The notes: generated by a model not told the origin, from the letters alone. Shown: positions 14,816 to 23,229, counted from the stretch's first letter. The stretch is 64,000 bases of DNA from Gluconobacter potus (GCF_015244705.1 NZ_JABCQF010000004.1:1-64000); one strand, 5' to 3'. A program made the numbers and translations.

Positions 14816-17037
14816 CACGATCTGATCTCCACGAAATTTGCCATGACGCGTTTAACGCCACCGTTTTCAAAATTGATGTGCAACTGCGGCCCGTCAGCGC
14901 CGATGACGGTGCCTTCGCCGAACCTGTGATGAAAGACCGTCGCCCCGATTGCGACGGTCGGCTCCGGTTTTACATCATGGATTTTCGGACGCGGAGCGCG
15001 GAAACCTGACGGGCGCGTACTCGTCAGCGGACCAGACGCGAACATGGACGGCGCCGCCGCAGCCTGCCGGCGCGTCTCGAACGCCTGTCCCGTCAGCTGC
15101 ACATATTCGGACGGGATTTCCTCGATAAAGCGGCTGGGCATCGAGAACTGCCAGTTGGCATAGATCCGCCGGCTTGCTGCATGCAGCACGATTGCCCGAC
15201 GCCGCGCGCGCGTCAGCCCCACATAGGCCAGCCGCCGCTCTTCCTCGAGTGCCCGGTTCCCGCCTTCGTCAAGCGAGCGCTGGGACGGGAACACACCTTC
15301 CTCCCAGCCCGGCAGGAACACGGTGTCGAACTCCAGTCCCTTGGCGCCATGCAGCGTCATCAGACTGACCTTGTCATCGGACGTCTCGCTCTCGGTATCC
15401 ATGACGAGTGCCACATGCTCCAGAAAGCCCTGAAGTGTGCCGAACTCTCCGAGCGCCCGCAAAAGCTCACGGATATTGTCCAGACGGCCGGGCGCCTCGA
15501 CGGAACGGTCATCCCGCCACATTTGAAGATAGCCACTGTCCTCGAGAAGCTGCTCGGCGGCCACCACATGACCTTCCGTCTCAAGCGTCACCTTGGCCCG
15601 CTGGAACGCCGCCATCAGCCCGTCCAGAGCGTCCTTCGACTTGCCCTTGAGCAGCCCTTCCTGAAGCTGCCAGATCACCGCCGCTGTCAGCGGGCCGGGC
15701 AGGGCGCGCGCCTGGGCATGCAGCTTCTGCACCGCCACGGCACCCACGCCACGCTTGGGAACATTGATGATCCGCTCAAACGCCAGATCATCCGCAGGCT
15801 GTGACAGCACCCGCAGATATGCCAGACAGTCCCGGATTTCAGAGCGCTCGTAGAACCGTAGACCACCAACAACCCGATACGGGATGCCGATCATCATCAG
15901 CCGTTCTTCAAACGGCCGCGTCTGGAAGCCCGCGCGCATCAGGATGGCGATTTCCGACAGCGGATGCCCGTCACCGCGCAGACGCTCGATGGCGCCGCCC
16001 ACAATCCGCGCTTCCTCATCCGAATCGCGTACCCCGATGATCTGAACCTTCTCGCCCTGCGCATCATCACGGCCGGGCCGCAGCGTCTTGCCAAGCCGCC
16101 CCTCGTTATGCGCGATCAGCCCGGCAGCAGCGGCCAAGATCTGTGCCGTCGAGCGGTAATTCCGCTCCAGACGCACGACTTCCGCCCCTGGAAAATCCTT
16201 CTCGAAGCGCAAAATGTTCTCAACTTCCGCCCCGCGCCAGGAATAGATGGACTGATCGTCATCACCCACGCAGGCAATATTGGATGGTCCGTGCTCGCGC
16301 TTAGCCAGCAGACGCAGCCACAGATACTGAACCGTATTCGTGTCCTGATACTCGTCCACGAGAATGTAGCGGAAAATCCGGTGATACTGTGCCAGTACAT
16401 TGGGCTGGTTGCGTAGGATCTCCGTCATGTGCAGCATCAGATCGCCGAAATCGCACGTATTAAGCGCGATCAGACGCTCCTGATACGCCCGGTAAATCGC
16501 CAGCGCATGACCGTTCGCAAAATCGGAATCTTCGGCCGGTGTCACCCGGTCAGGCGTCAGTCCGCGATCTTTCCAGCGCTGGATGATCCCCATGAGCTGG
16601 TTCGGCGGCCAGCGTTTGGTGTCGATCTTCCACGGTTCCATAACCTGCTTGAGAAGCCGGATCTGGTCATCCGTGTCGAGGATGTTGAAGCTGCTCGTCA
16701 ACCCGACATATTCCGCATGGCGGCGCAGCATCCGCGCGCAGATCGCGTGGAACGTCCCGAGCCACAGACCTTCGGCCGGCTCGCCCAGAATCGCACTGAC
16801 ACGCTCGCGCATCTCGCGCGCGGCCTTGTTCGTGAAAGTCACGGCAAGGATCTGGCTTGGATAGGCGCGGCCGGTGAGGAGAATATGCGCAAACCGCGTC
16901 GTCAGGACGCGCGTCTTGCCCGTTCCCGCACCTGCCAGAATGAGGAGCGGGCCTTCGGTTGTCTCGATGGCACGTCTCTGCTCCGGATTGAGGCGGGAGA
17001 GATACTCGGGGGTAGGGGAAGGTAGGTCTTGCGGCAC
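14815..17037 (-). CDS. pcrA: UvrD/PcrA superfamily 1 DNA helicase
   Basis: The protein of about 740 residues has all superfamily 1A motifs in order: LNPEQRRAIE (Q motif), ILAGAGTGKTRVL (Walker A), LVDEYQDTN (Walker B), GDDDQSIYSWRGA, RLERNYRS, SLMTLHGAKGLEFDTVF and YVGLTRARRRAIVLHA. The C-terminus ends with a Tudor-like segment (VFHHRFGEGTVIG) as in PcrA/UvrD. I place the start at the GTG at 17037 (VPQDLPSPTPEYLSRL), which gives the family's usual length; the frame stays open further upstream, but that part runs antisense to radC-like gene 17065 and is not conserved-looking. A GGGAGG lies too close to the GTG to be an ideal ribosome site, so the start is uncertain. Confidence 0.9.
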   Translation of the reverse strand: MPQDLPSPTPEYLSRLNPEQRRAIETTEGPLLILAGAGTGKTRVLTTRFAHILLTGRAYPSQILAVTFTNKAAREMRERVSAILGEPAEGLWLGTFHAICARMLRRHAEYVGLTSSFNILDTDDQIRLLKQVMEPWKIDTKRWPPNQLMGIIQRWKDRGLTPDRVTPAEDSDFANGHALAIYRAYQERLIALNTCDFGDLMLHMTEILRNQPNVLAQYHRIFRYILVDEYQDTNTVQYLWLRLLAKREHGPSNIACVGDDDQSIYSWRGAEVENILRFEKDFPGAEVVRLERNYRSTAQILAAAAGLIAHNEGRLGKTLRPGRDDAQGEKVQIIGVRDSDEEARIVGGAIERLRGDGHPLSEIAILMRAGFQTRPFEERLMMIGIPYRVVGGLRFYERSEIRDCLAYLRVLSQPADDLAFERIINVPKRGVGAVAVQKLHAQARALPGPLTAAVIWQLQEGLLKGKSKDALDGLMAAFQRAKVTLETEGHVVAAEQLLEDSGYLQMWRDDRSVEAPGRLDNIRELLRALGEFGTLQGFLEHVALVMDTESETSDDKVSLMTLHGAKGLEFDTVFLPGWEEGVFPSQRSLDEGGNRALEEERRLAYVGLTRARRRAIVLHAASRRIYANWQFSMPSRFIEEIPSEYVQLTGQAFETRRQAAAAPSMFASGPLTSTRPSGFRAPRPKIHDVKPEPTVAIGATVFHHRFGEGTVIGADGPQLHINFENGGVKRVMANFVEIRS

Positions 17038-17064
17038 CCTCCCGATATAGAGTGAGATACCGTC

Positions 17065-17754
17065 ATGGCCAACACCTATCCCCGGATCGATCTGACACGC
17101 GGCACAGGACCTCAGGGACACCGCGCCAGAATGCGCGCACGCGTGCTGGCAAATGGCGCCCACACACTCGCCGATTATGAAATCCTCGAAATGCTGCTCT
17201 TCGCAGGTGTGCCACGCAAGGACACGAAACCGCTCGCCAAGGGACTGATCGCCCATTTTGGCAGTCTGGTGGATGTTTTCCGCGCTCCTACACACGCCCT
17301 GCGCGCTGCGGGACTGAAAGATGATGCCATCAGAGTCCTGCGCCTTCCAGGAGTAGCCGCTGAACGTCTGGCCTCTTCGGAACAGCGTGAACGTCCGACA
17401 CTGAGCAACTGGGAACAGCTCATGGCCTATCTCGAACAGGCGCTTGAAGGCGGCATCCCGGGACAGTTCCGGCTGCTCTATCTCGACAATCGCAACCGCC
17501 TTCTGGCGGACGAAGCCGCGCCCGAGGCCAACAGCCTTACCGAACGTAACCGCGCCATCGCCATCCGGGCCCTCGCACTGCATGCCACGGCCCTGATCGG
17601 TTTCCATATCACCCCCACACAGCGCCCGGCAGATCTGTCGCAATCGGCCCGGCAACTAGACTTTGCGATGCGCCCCCTATCCATCACGCTTCACGACGTA
17701 CTTGTCACAGGTGAGGGACGCCCTTCCAGCCTACGTCAGGAAGGGCTGCTGTAA
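17065..17754 (+). CDS. RadC-family protein with a degenerate metal site
   Basis: The 229-residue protein keeps the RadC plan: a helix-hairpin-helix region (LADYEILEMLLFAG, then LPGVAAERL) and an MPN-like C-terminal domain starting QFRLLYLDNRNRLLADEA. Where RadC has the metal-binding HNHPSGDPTPSxxD, this protein reads GFHITPTQRPADLSQS, so the His pair and the Asp are lost. The C-terminal GEGRPSSLRQEGLL still matches RadC. It is followed one base later by an intact radC. It is thus a probably catalytically dead paralog, perhaps a partner of the second protein. Confidence 0.85.
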   Translation: MANTYPRIDLTRGTGPQGHRARMRARVLANGAHTLADYEILEMLLFAGVPRKDTKPLAKGLIAHFGSLVDVFRAPTHALRAAGLKDDAIRVLRLPGVAAERLASSEQRERPTLSNWEQLMAYLEQALEGGIPGQFRLLYLDNRNRLLADEAAPEANSLTERNRAIAIRALALHATALIGFHITPTQRPADLSQSARQLDFAMRPLSITLHDVLVTGEGRPSSLRQEGLL

Positions 17755-17755
17755 G

Positions 17756-18511
17756 ATGAACGACAGGGATGCCGGAACACCCGGATTTTCGGATGGCATG
17801 ACAGGCCTCTCGTCAGTTGATCTGCGACAGATCACTGCGCTGACGGATGCTCTTCCCGAAATGGAGCCGCCGCTTGCCCTGCTCACAGGACGGGGACGGC
17901 ATCTGGACGACGCGACCCTGCTGCATCTCCTGACAGTCCTGTTTACCGGGCGGGAAACGGGCAGTGCCGCACTGTCGAATAATCTTTTCGCGCGTTTCGG
18001 ATCCCTGGCCGCCGTCCTGTCCGCCACAGATCGGGAACTCAAAAGCATCACGGATATGGGCACGCACATGTTGCCCATGATCCGTGTGCTTCAGGAAGCA
18101 GCGCTCCGCTATAACCGTGCGCGCCTGCCGCCGGAAGACGTGCTCGACAACGAACAGAAACTGCTCGACTACCTCACGGCCCGTCTGGCACGGGAAAATA
18201 TCGAGCAGTTCCGCATCCTGTTTCTCAATGAAAAGAACAGTTTAATCGCCGATGAGGCCCAGGCCAGAGGCACGGTCAATCACACGCCTGTTTATCCGCG
18301 GGAAGTCGCCAGACGTGCGGTGGAAATTGGCGCCACTGCACTCGTTCTGGTTCACAACCACCCAAGCGGCGATCCCACGCCTTCGGAAGCCGATCTTCAG
18401 ATGACCATGCGGGTTCAGGCGGCGCTCGAAGTGGTCGGTGTCACGATCGCAGACCACTTCATCATCGGCAATGGCCGACACACCAGCTTTCGCCGCAGCA
18501 ACCTGCTCTGA
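17756..18511 (+). CDS. radC: RadC-family JAMM/MPN+ protein, intact
   Basis: The 251-residue protein has a weakly conserved helical N-terminus (LLTVLFTGRETGSAALSNNLFARFGS) and an intact MPN+ domain: FLNEKNSLIADEAQARGTVNHTPVYPREVARRA, VLVHNHPSGDPTPSEADLQ with the His-x-His and Asp ligands, and HFIIGNGRHTSFRRSNLL. RadC's cellular role is unsettled. It starts one base after the stop of the degenerate paralog, so the two are co-transcribed and probably arose by duplication. It converges on purK four bases later. Confidence 0.93.
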   Translation: MNDRDAGTPGFSDGMTGLSSVDLRQITALTDALPEMEPPLALLTGRGRHLDDATLLHLLTVLFTGRETGSAALSNNLFARFGSLAAVLSATDRELKSITDMGTHMLPMIRVLQEAALRYNRARLPPEDVLDNEQKLLDYLTARLARENIEQFRILFLNEKNSLIADEAQARGTVNHTPVYPREVARRAVEIGATALVLVHNHPSGDPTPSEADLQMTMRVQAALEVVGVTIADHFIIGNGRHTSFRRSNLL

Positions 18512-18515
18512 AACC

Positions 18516-19637
18516 TCAGCCGCGTGGCGGAAGAAGCCCTTCAAGCGCCAGTTCGCCCGGCAAAGCGCCGCGCGGGAAGATAGTGTTCACATGCCCCATC
18601 TTGCGTGCCGGACGCGCTTCCGCCTTGCCGTACAGATGCAGCGAAGCCCCATCCGTTGCAAGAATGGCCGGAACACGCGCCATATCCTCGGGGCCAATCA
18701 GATTGTGCATGACTGCATCGGAATGCCGACGTGCAGGCGGCAACGGCAGGCCTGCGACCGCACGCACATGCATCTCGAACTGATCCACCAGACACGCATC
18801 CATGGTCCAGTGCCCGGAATTATGCGGGCGAGGGGCGATCTCGTTCACCATGAGGCTACCATCGGCGGCGTGGAACATCTCCACGCCCATGATCCCGACC
18901 AGACCCAGCGCCTCGGCAATGCAGGCCGCCATATCCTGAGCCTGAAGAGCCAGATCCGGCATGATGCGGGCAGGTGCCAACGTCACGTCCAGAATGCCGT
19001 TGCGATGCCGGTTTTCGACCGTATCAAAACACCGCACGGTCCCATCCAGACCACGGACCACCATCACGCTGAGCTCACGCTCGAAATCGATCATCTTCTC
19101 CGCAACGAGCGGGTAGGGAAGATCCTGCAGGGCTGCGAGGGCCTCGGCATCGGTCACCCGGAACTGTCCCTTGCCGTCGTAACCAAAGCGCGTCGTCTTG
19201 AGAATAAGCGGAAAACCGAGCGTCTCAAGCCCTGCCAGATCCTCGGGTCCATTGATCGCCCGCCAGGGGGCCAGACTGACGCCGATTTCAGACAGGCGTG
19301 TCTTTTCCGCAATCCGGTCCTGACTGATCCGCAGGATCTCACCCGCAGGTCGCACCGGCCGATGCTTCTCAAGCAGGGCCAGTCCTTCGGCGCTGATATT
19401 CTCGAACTCGAACGTCACGACATCACAGCGCGAGGCAAAATCCTCAAGCGCCGCCGGATCATCATAGGCACCGACCGTCACCGACGCCGCAACTTCCGTA
19501 GCCGGGCTCGGCGCCTCAGTGCTCAGCACATGGACATGAAAGCCCAGCTTCGAGGCTGCCACGGCTGACATGCGGCCAAGCTGTCCGCCACCAATGATCC
19601 CGATCGTGCTGCCGGGAGCAAAAACCTGCGCCTTCAT
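18516..19637 (-). CDS. purK: 5-(carboxyamino)imidazole ribonucleotide synthase
   Basis: The 373-residue ATP-grasp enzyme starts at the ATG at 19637: [20 protein letters not shown] is its N-terminal nucleotide-binding loop. [29 protein letters not shown] and [20 protein letters not shown] are PurK signatures. It converts AIR, ATP and bicarbonate to N5-CAIR in purine synthesis. Its start overlaps the purE stop (ATGA), and the frame stays open upstream only because of purE. Confidence 0.96.
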   Translation of the reverse strand: MKAQVFAPGSTIGIIGGGQLGRMSAVAASKLGFHVHVLSTEAPSPATEVAASVTVGAYDDPAALEDFASRCDVVTFEFENISAEGLALLEKHRPVRPAGEILRISQDRIAEKTRLSEIGVSLAPWRAINGPEDLAGLETLGFPLILKTTRFGYDGKGQFRVTDAEALAALQDLPYPLVAEKMIDFERELSVMVVRGLDGTVRCFDTVENRHRNGILDVTLAPARIMPDLALQAQDMAACIAEALGLVGIMGVEMFHAADGSLMVNEIAPRPHNSGHWTMDACLVDQFEMHVRAVAGLPLPPARRHSDAVMHNLIGPEDMARVPAILATDGASLHLYGKAEARPARKMGHVNTIFPRGALPGELALEGLLPPRG

Positions 19638-20158
19638 TCGACCGGAACATCCGCAACAGCCGCCGTCTGCGTCGCCCGCCAGGCATCCAGACGTGCCATA
19701 ACCTGTTTGTCGGAAACCGACAGGATCGACGCAGCGAGCAGACCGGCATTGATCGCACCGGCCTTGCCGATCGCCAGGGTCCCGACCGGCACGCCACCCG
19801 GCATCTGCACGATGGAAAGCAGGCTGTCCTGCCCGTTCAGGGCACGGCTCTGCACGGGAACGCCGAGGACGGGAATGCTTGTCCAGGCGGAACACATACC
19901 CGGAAGATGCGCTGCACCACCCGCACCGGCGATAATCACATGAAGGCCACGCTGACGGGCCGTCTTTGCGTATTCCACAAGACGGTCGGGCGTGCGGTGA
20001 GCCGAGACGATCCGCTTCTCATGGGCAATTCCCAGATCATCGAGGATCTCGCAGGCGTGACGCATGGTATCCCAGTCGGACTGGCTTCCCATGATCACAC
20101 CGACACGGATCGGCATGTCGTCCTGAAGGGTTTCGTCGGCGGAGAGGATCTGGCTCAT
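19634..20158 (-). CDS. purE: N5-carboxyaminoimidazole ribonucleotide mutase
   Basis: The 174-residue protein contains [24 protein letters not shown] and [13 protein letters not shown], the active site of class I PurE with the catalytic His of the AHRTP loop. The N-terminal 14 residues ([14 protein letters not shown]) are extra relative to most PurE proteins; a shorter start is possible. purE-purK is the standard pair, transcribed leftward after the YdcH gene with no gap. Confidence 0.96.
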   Translation of the reverse strand: MSQILSADETLQDDMPIRVGVIMGSQSDWDTMRHACEILDDLGIAHEKRIVSAHRTPDRLVEYAKTARQRGLHVIIAGAGGAAHLPGMCSAWTSIPVLGVPVQSRALNGQDSLLSIVQMPGGVPVGTLAIGKAGAINAGLLAASILSVSDKQVMARLDAWRATQTAAVADVPVE

Positions 20159-20359
20159 TCAGGCAATATTATCCGGGATGAGACGCGTCTCGATCCACGA
20201 AATCTCATCTTTGAGCTGAAGCTTGCGCTTTTTGAGGCGCTGAAGCTGGAGCTGGTTGAGGGGATGATGGACGAGACGCTCGATGACGGTATCAAGGTCG
20301 CGATGCTCGCTGCGCAGTTCGTGCAGACGTTTCAGCATGGCATTGTCGTCAGTCATCAT
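20159..20359 (-). CDS. YdcH family (DUF465) small coiled-coil protein
   Basis: The product is about 66 residues: NAMLKRLHELRSEHRDLDTVIERL then LNQLQLQRLKKRKLQLKDEI, the two-helix hairpin of YdcH/DUF465. It is probably cytoplasmic; no function is known. I favour the ATG at 20359 (MMTDDNAM), which fits the family's N-terminus; an ATG at 20422 would add 21 residues with no resemblance to relatives. It abuts purE. Confidence 0.8.
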   Translation of the reverse strand: MMTDDNAMLKRLHELRSEHRDLDTVIERLVHHPLNQLQLQRLKKRKLQLKDEISWIETRLIPDNIA

Positions 20360-20431
20360 GGCATCCGGTCCCGGAGAACGTTCAGGCGTCGTGGAGAGAC
20401 TGATTCTTTCCACTCTTTTCATTGCAGTATC

Positions 20432-20468
20432 ATGCCTGACGGGTCCTGGACCAGTACCCGTCAGGCAT
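20432..20468. terminator. 37-nt nearly perfect palindrome between trcR and ydcH
   Basis: ATGCCTGACGGGT (20432-20444) pairs perfectly with ACCCGTCAGGCAT (20456-20468), and the 11-base loop contains CTGG-A-CCAG, so almost the whole stretch is self-complementary. It follows the trcR stop on the minus strand. No T-run follows on either side, so a terminator call is tentative; it might act as a transcript-end hairpin or extrude as a cruciform. Confidence 0.5.
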
Positions 20469-20510
20469 TCATCCGCACCACCCCGTCAGAGGCGGCTCCG
20501 GATGCTGCAA

Positions 20511-21095
20511 TCAGGCATGACTGTCGCTGTCGGGAACATAGGCTTCCACGACCGGAAGCGCATGACCTTCACGGGCCAGACGATCATTGGCGGCCGTGAC
20601 GGCGGCATTCAGATCGGTCTGGGTGCACAGGCCAAGAATAACGGGGTCACGCGGCTTGATGTTTGCACTGTTCCAGTGCTGGCGGTCACGGACCTTGGTG
20701 ATGGTGTCCTTGGTCGTGCCGAGCAGCTTGACAATCTGCGCTTCGGAAAGCTGCGGGAACTGACGCAGGACGAATGCGATGGCATCCGGGCGGTCATTGC
20801 GCTTGGCGACAGGGGTGTAACGCGCACCCTTGGCGCGGCGCTTCACCGGGCTGGACGTCGGCATGATCTTCAGGCGGGCATTGGTGTCTGCTTCGCAGCG
20901 CGTGATTTCAGCCTGTGCAAGCTGATGGTTCTTGACCGGGTCATAGCCGTTGATACCGGCCGCGACTTCACCATCCGCAATCGCCTGAACCTCAAGCGGG
21001 TGCATACCACAGAATTCTGCGATCTGGGTGAAGGTAAGACCGGTTTTTTCGATCAGCCAGACGGCCGTGGCCTTGGGCATCAAAGGCAGGGTCAT
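20511..21095 (-). CDS. trcR: Cell-cycle transcriptional regulator TrcR (DUF1013)
   Basis: The 194-residue protein reads MPKATAVWLIEKTGLTFTQIAEFCGMHPLEVQAIADGEV at the N-terminus and HWNSANIKPRDPVILGLCTQ later, the conserved blocks of the alphaproteobacterial DUF1013 family to which Caulobacter TrcR belongs. Two helix-turn-helix-like segments are visible (TFTQIAEFCGMHPLEVQAI and LSEAQIVKLLGTTKDTITKV). The family associates with RNA polymerase at cell-cycle promoters. AAGGA lies ahead of the ATG at 21095, preferred over a longer frame. Confidence 0.88.
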   Translation of the reverse strand: MTLPLMPKATAVWLIEKTGLTFTQIAEFCGMHPLEVQAIADGEVAAGINGYDPVKNHQLAQAEITRCEADTNARLKIMPTSSPVKRRAKGARYTPVAKRNDRPDAIAFVLRQFPQLSEAQIVKLLGTTKDTITKVRDRQHWNSANIKPRDPVILGLCTQTDLNAAVTAANDRLAREGHALPVVEAYVPDSDSHA

Positions 21096-21273
21096 GTCGG
21101 TGCGTTCCTTGCTGGGACACGGATGGAGCCAGCTTCCGCAGGCACCGATCGGGCGTATCCGGCGAGGAACCAATCCCGCCCGGGATATGATCGCGGCACC
21201 TGCTGGATGCTCTGCGATAATGGAAACGGGTATGCGGCACCAAAGCCGCGATGGTCAAGCACCAAAACGGAAT

Positions 21274-21296
21274 GGGAGTGCTTTTAGGACACTCCC
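21274..21296 (-). terminator. Probable terminator of the small heat-shock gene
   Basis: GGGAGTG (21274-21280) and CACTCCC (21290-21296) pair perfectly with a 9-base loop a few bases after the heat-shock gene stop on the minus strand. The following minus-strand bases include TTTT only after a five-base gap, so termination strength is doubtful. Confidence 0.4.
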
Positions 21297-21307
21297 GCTC
21301 CAAATGC

Positions 21308-21766
21308 TCAGGCCGCCTGAACGGTTTCAGCCGGGGCTGCGGGCATGGCTTCAGTCCGGACAGGAATACGGCGCGGCCTAGCCGCTTCCGGGACGAGTTG
21401 ACGGATGGCGATGGACAGCAGGCCGTTTACCAGGTCCGCACGGTCGATTTCCGTATGATCGGCCAGAACGAAGCGGCGCTCGAACGCCCGCGTGGCAATA
21501 CCGCGATGCAGCCACTCCCGGTCACGGGTGTTTTCGGGGACGCTACCGCGCACAACAAGCGTGTTGTCTTCCTGAACAACGTCCACGTCTTCAGGCCGGA
21601 AACCCGCAAGGGCCATCGTCAGGACGTAGTTCGTCTCGCCGGTTTTTTCGATATTGTAGGGAGGATAGCTTGGAAGGGCCTGGGCGTTGGCAACATTGCC
21701 AGCCATCGTGGCCAGTCGGTCGAAACCGATCGCGCTGCGGAACAGCGGTGTAAAATCGTAGGTCAC
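21308..21766 (-). CDS. Hsp20/alpha-crystallin small heat-shock protein
   Basis: The 152-residue protein starts MTYDFTPLFRSAIGFDRL as in IbpA-type proteins. The alpha-crystallin domain (about 35-125) includes YVLTMALAGFRPEDVDVVQEDNTLVVRG and the segment ATRAFERRFVLADH. The C-terminus contains RRIPV, close to the IxI/V anchor motif. It would bind unfolding proteins in the cytoplasm. The start is a GTG at 21766, with GGAGG five bases upstream in a small hairpin that may act as a thermosensor. Confidence 0.9.
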   Translation of the reverse strand: MTYDFTPLFRSAIGFDRLATMAGNVANAQALPSYPPYNIEKTGETNYVLTMALAGFRPEDVDVVQEDNTLVVRGSVPENTRDREWLHRGIATRAFERRFVLADHTEIDRADLVNGLLSIAIRQLVPEAARPRRIPVRTEAMPAAPAETVQAA

Positions 21767-21781
21767 TGAAACCTCCTTCAG
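21766..21781 (-). promoter_or_regulatory. Hairpin masking the ribosome site of the Hsp20 gene
   Basis: In the message CTGAAG-GAGG-TTTCAG forms a 5-6 bp stem whose loop and arms contain the GGAGG ribosome site and whose last base is the G of the GTG start. Masking of this kind is known for heat-shock mRNA thermometers (ROSE and fourU classes), though the sequence is not a clear member of either. Confidence 0.4.
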
Positions 21782-21828
21782 GCAGGAATCATCTGGCGCA
21801 TTTCCCGATATGGCAAAATGCTATGGTC

Positions 21829-21865
21829 AAACCAGCCACGACCCGAACGGCATCGCGGCTGGTTT
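21829..21865. terminator. 9-bp hairpin downstream of rpmE
   Basis: AAACCAGCC (21829-21837) pairs with GGCTGGTTT (21857-21865), loop 19 bases. It lies between the hsp20 promoter side and the end of rpmE on the minus strand. T residues in the 3' arm continue for only three positions, so it is a weak candidate terminator for rpmE. Confidence 0.35.
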
Positions 21866-21923
21866 TCCAGATAGGTTCCGACCCGACCGTCTTCAAGAGG
21901 AGACGGCAGGGAGGTGCGCCGGA

Positions 21924-22151
21924 TTACTTCGTGCGCGTACCGATGCCAGCAAAGCGCTTGTTGAACTTTGCAACCTGGCCTCCGGTATCCATCATGCGCT
22001 GGACACCCGTCCAGGCCGGATGGGACTTCGGATCAACGTCAAGACGCAGCGTCGCGCCCGGTTCGCCATAGCACGAACGGGTCTTGTATTCGGTTCCGTC
22101 GGTCATGATGACGGTGATCTCGTGGTAGTCGGGATGGATGCCGGATTTCAT
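21924..22151 (-). CDS. rpmE: 50S ribosomal protein L31
   Basis: The 75-residue protein reads [20 protein letters not shown] and later [30 protein letters not shown], the alphaproteobacterial L31 form. The CxxC zinc pair of the C+ form is missing; only Cys27 remains, so this is a zinc-independent L31. It is a single gene transcribed leftward; mscL diverges from it. A terminator-like hairpin lies in its leader. Confidence 0.95.
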   Translation of the reverse strand: MKSGIHPDYHEITVIMTDGTEYKTRSCYGEPGATLRLDVDPKSHPAWTGVQRMMDTGGQVAKFNKRFAGIGTRTK

Positions 22152-22173
22152 GAATTTCTACTCCATAAAGAAA

Positions 22174-22193
22174 GCCCCGATGCCGACCGGGGC
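22174..22193 (-). promoter_or_regulatory. GC-rich hairpin in the rpmE leader
   Basis: In the message GCCCCG pairs with CGGGGC (22174-22193), followed by TTTCTTT just before the rpmE ribosome site. The layout resembles a leader attenuator; ribosomal proteins are often controlled by leader structures. Nothing else in the sequence supports a specific mechanism. Confidence 0.35.
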
Positions 22194-22341
22194 GAATCAT
22201 CAGGCGCATATAACGGAAAGCGCTTCCGGATGAAAGTGGCCTTTACTGGATCGTATGAGTCCGTTTATCCCTTGCAATGAATGCGGGCTCGACTGTCAGG
22301 CCTGCGACCGTGCCTGCACGGATACCAAGAAAAGGTTTGAT

Positions 22342-22800
22342 ATGAGCGAAACCAAACACACCCTGCACACTCCGGGCTGGGTCAGCGATTTCCAGAAGTT
22401 CATCATGCGCGGCAACGTGCTCGACCTCGCGGTCGGTGTCGTGATCGGTGCTGCATTCAGCGCGATCGTCGGCAGCGCCGTCAAGGACATCCTGACGCCG
22501 TTCATCGGTCTGATCACGGGCGGTGTCGATTTCTCGAACCTGTTCATTACCCTCAAAGGTCCGGTGAAAGACACGCTCGCCGAAGCCCAGAAGGCCGGCG
22601 CAGTAACCGTGAATATCGGCCTGTTCCTCAATGCCGTGATCCAGTTCCTGATCGTTGCGTTCTTCATTTTCTGGCTGACCCGCATCCTCAGCAAGCTGAG
22701 CCGCAAGCACGACGAAGCACCTGCCGCTCCGCCGGCTCCGACCAAGGAAGAGGTTCTCCTCACGGAAATCCGCGACCTTCTGGCGCAGAAAAACTCCTGA
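22342..22800 (+). CDS. mscL: Large-conductance mechanosensitive channel
   Basis: MscL opens under membrane tension to release solutes during osmotic downshock. The 152-residue product has the amphipathic N-terminal helix (FQKFIMRGNVLDLAVGVVIGAAFSAIV leading into TM1), a periplasmic loop and TM2 (FLNAVIQFLIVAFFIFWLTRIL), then a charged C-terminal helix KEEVLLTEIRDLLAQ. I start it at 22342 with AAAGG upstream. The frame stays open to an ATG at 22255, adding a cysteine-rich 29-residue stretch that is probably not translated. Confidence 0.95.
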   Translation: MSETKHTLHTPGWVSDFQKFIMRGNVLDLAVGVVIGAAFSAIVGSAVKDILTPFIGLITGGVDFSNLFITLKGPVKDTLAEAQKAGAVTVNIGLFLNAVIQFLIVAFFIFWLTRILSKLSRKHDEAPAAPPAPTKEEVLLTEIRDLLAQKNS

Positions 22801-23192
22801 TGACAGAGACGAAAGCCTTCCGTCGCGCAGTCTGGCGCCCTGCCGTCACCCTGTTTGTGATGGGAAGCTTTCTGGCCGGATGCGCGGCACGCCCTGCAAT
22901 GACAGGGCTGCCGCCATCTCCAAATTCGCGGCTTTATGCCTATCTGATCGCCCATGGCATGGCCCGGGGCGCGGTCATGACCGGACAGATCGGCCCTGAA
23001 GGACTGTCACAGCTGGTGGCTCTGGACAGGGCCGCCCAGCAGGCAACAGTAAATGCCCTGAAGCTGCAAAGCTCTTCAGCCAATCGACAGGCTGACCAGG
23101 CACTTTCCAGCCTTCTGGCGGACCTTCCCCAGAAAACGCCACCAAACCCCGCCAATCCATCAGAGCAGACACAAAAAAACCGGCTCCCCTGA
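22800..23192 (+). CDS. Hypothetical lipoprotein
   Basis: The 130-residue protein has a signal and lipobox: LFVMGSFLAGCAARP, with the Cys at about residue 28. The mature part contains LYAYLIAHGMARGAVMTG, then a glutamine-rich helical part and a disordered proline-rich tail. I recognise no family. It starts at the ATG overlapping the mscL stop (TGATGA), so it is co-transcribed with mscL; the stop lies inside the terminator at 23173-23209. Confidence 0.7.
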   Translation: MTETKAFRRAVWRPAVTLFVMGSFLAGCAARPAMTGLPPSPNSRLYAYLIAHGMARGAVMTGQIGPEGLSQLVALDRAAQQATVNALKLQSSSANRQADQALSSLLADLPQKTPPNPANPSEQTQKNRLP

Positions 23193-23209
23193 GGGACGCC
23201 GGTTTTTTT
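23173..23209. terminator. Bidirectional terminator between the lipoprotein and secF
   Basis: AAAAAAACCGGC (23173-23184) pairs with GCCGGTTTTTTT (23198-23209), with an inner TCCC-CTGA-GGGA stem. The T-rich arm serves the rightward lipoprotein gene, and the A-rich arm gives a T-run for leftward secF. Confidence 0.9.
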
Positions 23210-23229
23210 GTGTCTTAGGCCAGACCTGA

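Noticed and set aside
17038-17655. N-terminal extension of the helicase frame opposite the RadC-like gene
   Set aside because: The helicase Q motif lies near the GTG at 17037 and gives the normal family length; the extension is antisense to a gene with a recognisable RadC fold.
18516-19895. Longer purK start upstream of 19637
   Set aside because: The added sequence is antisense-like reading of purE; the ATG at 19637 overlaps the purE stop and begins the ATP-grasp fold.
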